A stretch of 64,000 nt of DNA from assembly GCF_019042735.1 (NCBI RefSeq), contig NZ_JAHQCR010000010.1:3754-67753 (forward strand). The letters run 5' to 3'. This stretch comes from Evansella alkalicola (GTDB lineage: Bacteria; Bacillota; Bacilli; Bacillales; Salisediminibacteriaceae). The position numbers and the translations under genes were made by a program. Under the pieces are notes generated by a model. That model had not been told where the DNA came from, ran no database searches, and worked only from the letters and a program-made list of their open reading frames with translations. The stretch's first letter is position 1; every line of letters starts with the position of its first letter. This document shows, piece after piece, positions 59,615-64,000 of the stretch.

Positions 59615-62503
59615 ATGGGTAGAAGTGGAATTCGTTTTGACGAAGGTTGGAGTCAGTTTTACGGACCTAATCTTGGCTATATGCTTGAAGTTTATGATGA
59701 TTTTATGGATAATCCGAACTCTGTAGATTCAGATATTCAATATTTTTTCAAAAAATGGGGTGCACCTCCTGTATCAAATACAGAGACAATCGATTTACAT
59801 TCTATGAAAAAAGAAATGGGAACTTCCATTGCACAAACTCATATACAAGAGATGCATACGTTAGCTAATGCTATGAAACTTGCAGATTCAATTAGGAGAA
59901 ACGGACATCGAATTGCAAATATATCTCCAGTTGATAAAAGAAGTAAGGATGACCTTTTTGCACTTGAAAAATTTGATTTAACGGAAGAACAATTAAAAAG
60001 TGTTCCAGCAGAATTTCTTACTTCTGATGCCCCAAAAGATGTGAAAAATGGGGTAGATGCAGTGAATCATTTGAAGAAAGTTTATACAGATACAATGGCA
60101 TTCGAATTCAAACAAGTACATGATATGGAGGAACGCAACTGGCTAATTCAAATGGTGGAGTCAGGTGATTATCAGTCTATTTTGAAGAAAAACGATAAAC
60201 TTCAACTCCTGGAACGACTATCGAAAGTAGAAGGATTTGAACATTTTCTACACAAAACATTTGTTGGACAGAAAAGATTCTCCATTGAAGGGTTAGACTC
60301 AATGGTTCCAATGCTAGACAAAGTTATTAGAGAATCAGTGGCGGACGGTACTAAGAAAGTATTGATTGGAATGGCTCATAGAGGCCGACTCAATGTTCTG
60401 GCCCATGTCCTTGGTAAACCATACGAGATGATATTTTCCGAGTTTCACGATGCGCCTAGTAAGGAATTAGTTCCATCAGAAGGTTCTATTGGTATTAATT
60501 TCGGGTGGACTGGAGATGTGAAATATCATTTAGGGGCAGACCGAGAAATTAAAGAAAGTGCAGTAGAAGCTACAATTACTTTAGCAAATAACCCGAGTCA
60601 TCTTGAATTCGTAAACCCTGTCGTTGAAGGTTTCGCACGGGCAGCCCAGGATAACCGTGAAAAACCAGGGTATCCAGAGCAAAATAAAAATAAAGCATTA
60701 CCTATTTTAATCCATGGTGATGCAGCCTTTCCTGGTCAAGGAGTAGTAGCTGAAACACTTAATTTAGGAAAACTTAATGGCTATTCGACAGGTGGTACCG
60801 TTCACATTATTGCAAACAATATGATTGGTTTTACAACAACGAGTTCAGATTCCAGGTCAACTAGTTATGCAAGTGACTTAGCGAAGGGGTTTGAAATTCC
60901 TATTGTCCATGTGAATGCCGATGATCCTGAAGCTTGTCTCGCTGTAATGAATTTAGCTTACCAATATAGACGAAAGTTTAATAAGGATATTGTGATTGAT
61001 CTAATTGGTTATCGAAGATATGGTCATAATGAAATGGATGAACCAATGACAACACAACCAAATCTATATAAACGCATTAAGGAGCATGATACGGTTGCAA
61101 CCTTATATGGGAAGAAATTAGTTGAAGATAAATTACTCAGTCATGAGGAAATTGTAACCATAAAAGAAGATTTCCAAAGAAAATTAAGCAACCAATTCGA
61201 AAAGGTGAAAGCAAGAAAAAAAGTTGAGCCACAAGCAGGGGATTTACAACCACCTAATGTAGTGGAAACAAATATAAACACTATAGATACTAAAGTCAAT
61301 CTTGAAATATTAAAGAAAATCAATGAAGAATTACTTCAGTTCCCAGAATCATTTCATGTTTTTCCTAAGCTGGAGAAAATTCTTAAAAGAAGACTTCGCG
61401 CCTTTGAAAAAGGAGGTACCATTGATTGGGCACTGGCAGAGGCTTTAGCACTTGCAACTATTAATAGTGAGGGCACACCAATAAGATTAACAGGACAGGA
61501 TACGGAACGTGGAACTTTTTCACAACGTCATTTAGTTCTACATGACTATGAAACAGATGATATTTATTCACCAATACATGGTATGCCTTCTGCTAATGCC
61601 TCCTTTGCTATTTATAACAGCCCATTGTCAGAGATGGCCTGTGTAGGATTTGAGTATGGATATAATGTTCATGCACCAGAAACCTTAACGATCTGGGAAG
61701 CACAATACGGAGACTTTGCGAATGGGGCTCAGGTCATCTTTGATCAGTTTATATCTGGAGGTCGGGCTAAATGGGGGCAAAAGTCTGGATTAGTGTTACT
61801 ATTGCCACACGGATATGAAGGGCAAGGACCAGAGCATTCAAGTGGCCGTTTAGAAAGGTTCTTGCAGTTAGCAGCAGAAAATAATTGGCACGTGGCAAAC
61901 TTGACTAAGGCTAGTCAATACTTTCATATTCTAAGGCGTCAAGCAGAACTACTTGGGAAAAATGAAGTCCGACCACTTGTAATTATGGCACCTAAGAGTC
62001 TGTTGCGAAATCAAACAGTTGCATCTAGCCCAGAGGAATTAAGTAGTGGCAAGTTTCAACCACTCATGTTGCAGCCTTTTAACACAGATAAAGATAATGG
62101 AAAAGTCACACGAGTGGTCTTATGCTCTGGCAAAATTGGAGTAGAATTAGAAGAATTAATGAAGGAGAATGAATACCAACATACACAAGATTGGTTACAA
62201 GTTGCTAGAGTAGAAGAACTTTATCCTTTTCCTTCAAAACAGGTTTTACAATTGAAAGAGAAATTCCCTAACGTTTCAGAATGGGTTTGGATTCAGGAGG
62301 AGCCAATGAATATGGGTGCCTGGAACTATGTTTTCCCATACTTGAAAGAATTAGGAGGGGACGATGTTAAAGTGAAATATATAGGACGTCCACGCCGCTC
62401 GAGTACAGCAGAAGGAGATCCTAAAGCACATAAAAAAGAACAGAAGCGAATATTGGATGCGGCTCTCAGTCAACCAGCCGAAGGGAGAGATAATCATGAG
62501 TGA
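59615..62503 (+). CDS. odhA: 2-Oxoglutarate dehydrogenase E1 component
   Basis: A 962-residue thiamine-diphosphate enzyme decarboxylating 2-oxoglutarate and passing succinyl to the lipoyl group of E2. N-terminal FYGPNLGYMLEVY; MAHRGRLNVL, NNPSHLEFVNPVVEG, GDAAFPGQGVVAETLNL, and the ThDP-binding IDLIGYRRYGHNEMDEP; the C-terminal half has GQDTERGTFSQRH and LPHGYEGQGPEHSSGR. The ATG lies nine bases from GGAGGT. It overlaps odhB by 8 bases. Confidence 0.95.
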   Translation: MGRSGIRFDEGWSQFYGPNLGYMLEVYDDFMDNPNSVDSDIQYFFKKWGAPPVSNTETIDLHSMKKEMGTSIAQTHIQEMHTLANAMKLADSIRRNGHRIANISPVDKRSKDDLFALEKFDLTEEQLKSVPAEFLTSDAPKDVKNGVDAVNHLKKVYTDTMAFEFKQVHDMEERNWLIQMVESGDYQSILKKNDKLQLLERLSKVEGFEHFLHKTFVGQKRFSIEGLDSMVPMLDKVIRESVADGTKKVLIGMAHRGRLNVLAHVLGKPYEMIFSEFHDAPSKELVPSEGSIGINFGWTGDVKYHLGADREIKESAVEATITLANNPSHLEFVNPVVEGFARAAQDNREKPGYPEQNKNKALPILIHGDAAFPGQGVVAETLNLGKLNGYSTGGTVHIIANNMIGFTTTSSDSRSTSYASDLAKGFEIPIVHVNADDPEACLAVMNLAYQYRRKFNKDIVIDLIGYRRYGHNEMDEPMTTQPNLYKRIKEHDTVATLYGKKLVEDKLLSHEEIVTIKEDFQRKLSNQFEKVKARKKVEPQAGDLQPPNVVETNINTIDTKVNLEILKKINEELLQFPESFHVFPKLEKILKRRLRAFEKGGTIDWALAEALALATINSEGTPIRLTGQDTERGTFSQRHLVLHDYETDDIYSPIHGMPSANASFAIYNSPLSEMACVGFEYGYNVHAPETLTIWEAQYGDFANGAQVIFDQFISGGRAKWGQKSGLVLLLPHGYEGQGPEHSSGRLERFLQLAAENNWHVANLTKASQYFHILRRQAELLGKNEVRPLVIMAPKSLLRNQTVASSPEELSSGKFQPLMLQPFNTDKDNGKVTRVVLCSGKIGVELEELMKENEYQHTQDWLQVARVEELYPFPSKQVLQLKEKFPNVSEWVWIQEEPMNMGAWNYVFPYLKELGGDDVKVKYIGRPRRSSTAEGDPKAHKKEQKRILDAALSQPAEGRDNHE

Positions 62504-63779
62504 AGTAAAAGTACCAGAATTAGCTGAATCCGTTACTGAAGGAACGATTGCTGAATGGTTAAAAAATCCAGGGGATTTCGTGGAGCAAGGGGAAAACTTA
62601 GTAGAATTAGAAACGGATAAAGTAAATGTTGAGATTGCAGCAGAAGAATCTGGCGTTTTAAAAGAGGTGTTTGGTGAACCAGGTGACACTGTTTACGTTG
62701 GTGATGTAATTGCTAAAATTGATACAAAGGCTGAAGGACATAGTGGTTCAATTGAAAATGATGGTACAAATAAGGATAAAGACAATAGTAAGTCTAATAA
62801 CACTGGAGCTGGAGACGATGTCCCTAATGGTGAAGAAAGGACAGAGAGACCTATTGCTTCCCCAGCAGCAAGGAAATTAGCAAGGGAAAAAGGGATTGAC
62901 CTTCAAGAAGTAAGAACTCGGGATCCTTTAGGTAGAGTAAGACAAGACGATATTCATGAACATTTATCTCATAAGAATGAAACATCAAAGTCTAAAGATA
63001 AAGAGAAACAAGATCAGAACTCCAATCAAGCATCTTCATCTGTTTCAAATCAAGGAACTACACAAGAAGAATCATCTAAGGAAGTAGAAAGAATTCGAAT
63101 GTCACGCCGTCGTCAGACGATTGCTAAGAGGTTAGTTGAAGCACAACAAACTGCTGCCATGCTAACCACGTTTAATGAAGTGGATATGACGAACCTGATG
63201 AATCTCCGTAAGCGTCGAAAAGATAAATTTCAAGAAGACCATGGGGTAAAACTAGGCTTTATGTCATTTTTCACAAAAGCTGTAATAGGTGCCTTGAAGA
63301 AGTACCCATATGTAAATGCAGAAATACAAGGAGATGAGATACTTCTAAAAAAATACTACGATATTGGAGTGGCAGTTTCAACTGATGACGGTCTCGTTGT
63401 TCCAGTGGTACGCGATGCGGACCGGCTAGACTTTGCAGGAATCGAGAAGGAAGTTGGAAGGCTTGCAGAGAAGGCCCATCAGAAGAAATTATCATTACCT
63501 GATCTTCAAGGTGGCTCCTTTACTATAACAAATGGTGGGGTGTTCGGTTCCTTATGGTCGACTCCTATCTTAAATACTCCACAAGTAGGAATTTTAGGTA
63601 TGCATAAAGTACAAATGCGGCCAGTAGCCATTGATGAAGAACGATTTGAGAACCGTCCGATGATGTATATCGCCTTATCGTATGATCACAGAATTATAGA
63701 TGGAAAAGATGCTGTAGGTTTCCTAGTTAAGGTGAAAGAGTTAATAGAGGATCCAGAATCGTTATTACTCGAGGGATAA
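62496..63779 (+). CDS. odhB: Dihydrolipoyl succinyltransferase (E2)
   Basis: A 427-residue E2 of the 2-oxoglutarate dehydrogenase complex. N-terminal lipoyl domain with the modified lysine in ELETDKVNVEI, a Gly/Asn/Asp/Lys linker, the E1/E3-binding domain (SPAARKLAREKGIDLQEV and GRVRQDDI), a second polar linker, and the catalytic domain ending with the His and Asp in YDHRIIDGKDAVGF. ATG 62496 follows GGGAGAG; the frame upstream is odhA in another phase. Confidence 0.95.
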   Translation: MSEVKVPELAESVTEGTIAEWLKNPGDFVEQGENLVELETDKVNVEIAAEESGVLKEVFGEPGDTVYVGDVIAKIDTKAEGHSGSIENDGTNKDKDNSKSNNTGAGDDVPNGEERTERPIASPAARKLAREKGIDLQEVRTRDPLGRVRQDDIHEHLSHKNETSKSKDKEKQDQNSNQASSSVSNQGTTQEESSKEVERIRMSRRRQTIAKRLVEAQQTAAMLTTFNEVDMTNLMNLRKRRKDKFQEDHGVKLGFMSFFTKAVIGALKKYPYVNAEIQGDEILLKKYYDIGVAVSTDDGLVVPVVRDADRLDFAGIEKEVGRLAEKAHQKKLSLPDLQGGSFTITNGGVFGSLWSTPILNTPQVGILGMHKVQMRPVAIDEERFENRPMMYIALSYDHRIIDGKDAVGFLVKVKELIEDPESLLLEG

Positions 63780-63800
63780 TTAAAGTTTAATGTTTGAAAT

Positions 63801-63845
63801 AAGGTTTCGGTTGGGTGTTTCTTTAGCCTCTCCGAAACCTTTTAA
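63801..63845 (+). terminator. Terminator after odhAB
   Basis: AAGGTTTCGG and CCGAAACCTT form a perfect stem with a long loop, then TTT. Confidence 0.85.
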
Positions 63846-63847
63846 AT

Positions 63848-64000
63848 AGCTCTGATATAGGATAATGTTGATATTAAACACTTTAAATTTTTTGTGGAAG
63901 GTATGCCTGTCTCTTCCTCTACAAGCAAATGCTCTGTAGTATATCCGTCGAGACAACTCGAAGCTTACTCGTGATGTAAACGCTCGTTCCTGCGGGATTA
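63848..64000. mobile_element. Partial MITE-like element at the window edge
   Basis: GCTCTGATATAGGATAATGT then TGAT, AATTTTTTGTGGAAGGTA match the left end of the element at 56595 (GCTCTGTTAAAGGATAATGT, then GATTTTTTGAGGAAGGTA). The interior then diverges. The right end lies beyond the window. Confidence 0.6.

Noticed and set aside
1..64000. CRISPR arrays, tRNA or rRNA genes, prophage or full insertion sequences
   Set aside because: No regularly spaced repeats, cloverleaf-type sequences, rRNA stretches, integrase or transposase genes were seen on either strand.

Overview
The window reads as chromosome from a low-GC, spore-forming Bacillaceae, probably a halophile or alkaliphile. Spore formation is indicated by two alpha/beta-type small acid-soluble spore proteins. 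Salt or alkaline adaptation is suggested by a NaChBac-type voltage-gated sodium channel and by the lysine 2,3-aminomutase/beta-lysine acetyltransferase pair that makes the osmolyte N-epsilon-acetyl-beta-lysine. No rRNA, tRNA, CRISPR array or intact transposase was seen.

The most striking feature is at 5.7-9.1 kb. Two neighbouring genes, a FrnE/DsbA-family oxidoreductase (5697-6389) and a CadA-type metal P-ATPase (6919-9075), each carry an in-frame TGA exactly where their families have the first cysteine of a CxxC motif (UPFC and UFDC). Both are intact on either side of the TGA. Both TGAs are followed by two abutting hairpins whose second loop is UGGA(G/U). TGA is an ordinary stop elsewhere in the window (for example 48434, 48867 and 50536). 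I read these as candidate selenoproteins with local SECIS-like structures. The Sec machinery is not in the window, so this remains an inference.

Layout. 0-5.6 kb: Gln-rich coiled-coil protein, SAM riboswitch controlling msrA, HTH protein, sodium channel, glutamate dehydrogenase, orphan CheY-CheX pair. 5.7-9.1 kb: frnE-like gene and cadC-cadA with CadC-type operators. 9.2-18.7 kb: UbiB-like kinase, an ECF sigma/anti-sigma operon divergent from a likely target gene, nitronate monooxygenase, two inverted SASP copies, small stress-type proteins. 18.8-27 kb: thiG-thiO under a TPP riboswitch, glutaredoxin, hypothetical proteins, luciferase-like oxidoreductase, hflK-hflC. 27.2-34.6 kb: GH43 glycosidase with an AraR-like operator, DUF4317, YoaS/YozG-like pair, an oxidoreductase remnant and a repeat-bounded pair of genes. 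34.8-42.4 kb: aldehyde dehydrogenase-ablB, yokU and kamA behind a sigma-54 promoter, the cognate enhancer-binding protein, acsA. 42.8-59.2 kb: fumC, a second ECF operon with a consensus ECF promoter, dipeptidase, msrA-msrB, S66 peptidase, signal peptidase I, ABC-type ATPase, D,D-carboxypeptidase, esterase, a 185-bp MITE, aminotransferase, SRAP protein. 59.6-63.8 kb: odhA-odhB, followed by part of a second MITE-like element at the window edge.

Gene boundaries were set from the reading frames and from visible ribosome binding sites; several starts were moved downstream of the longest possible frame. Family names come from recognition of motifs, not from searches.
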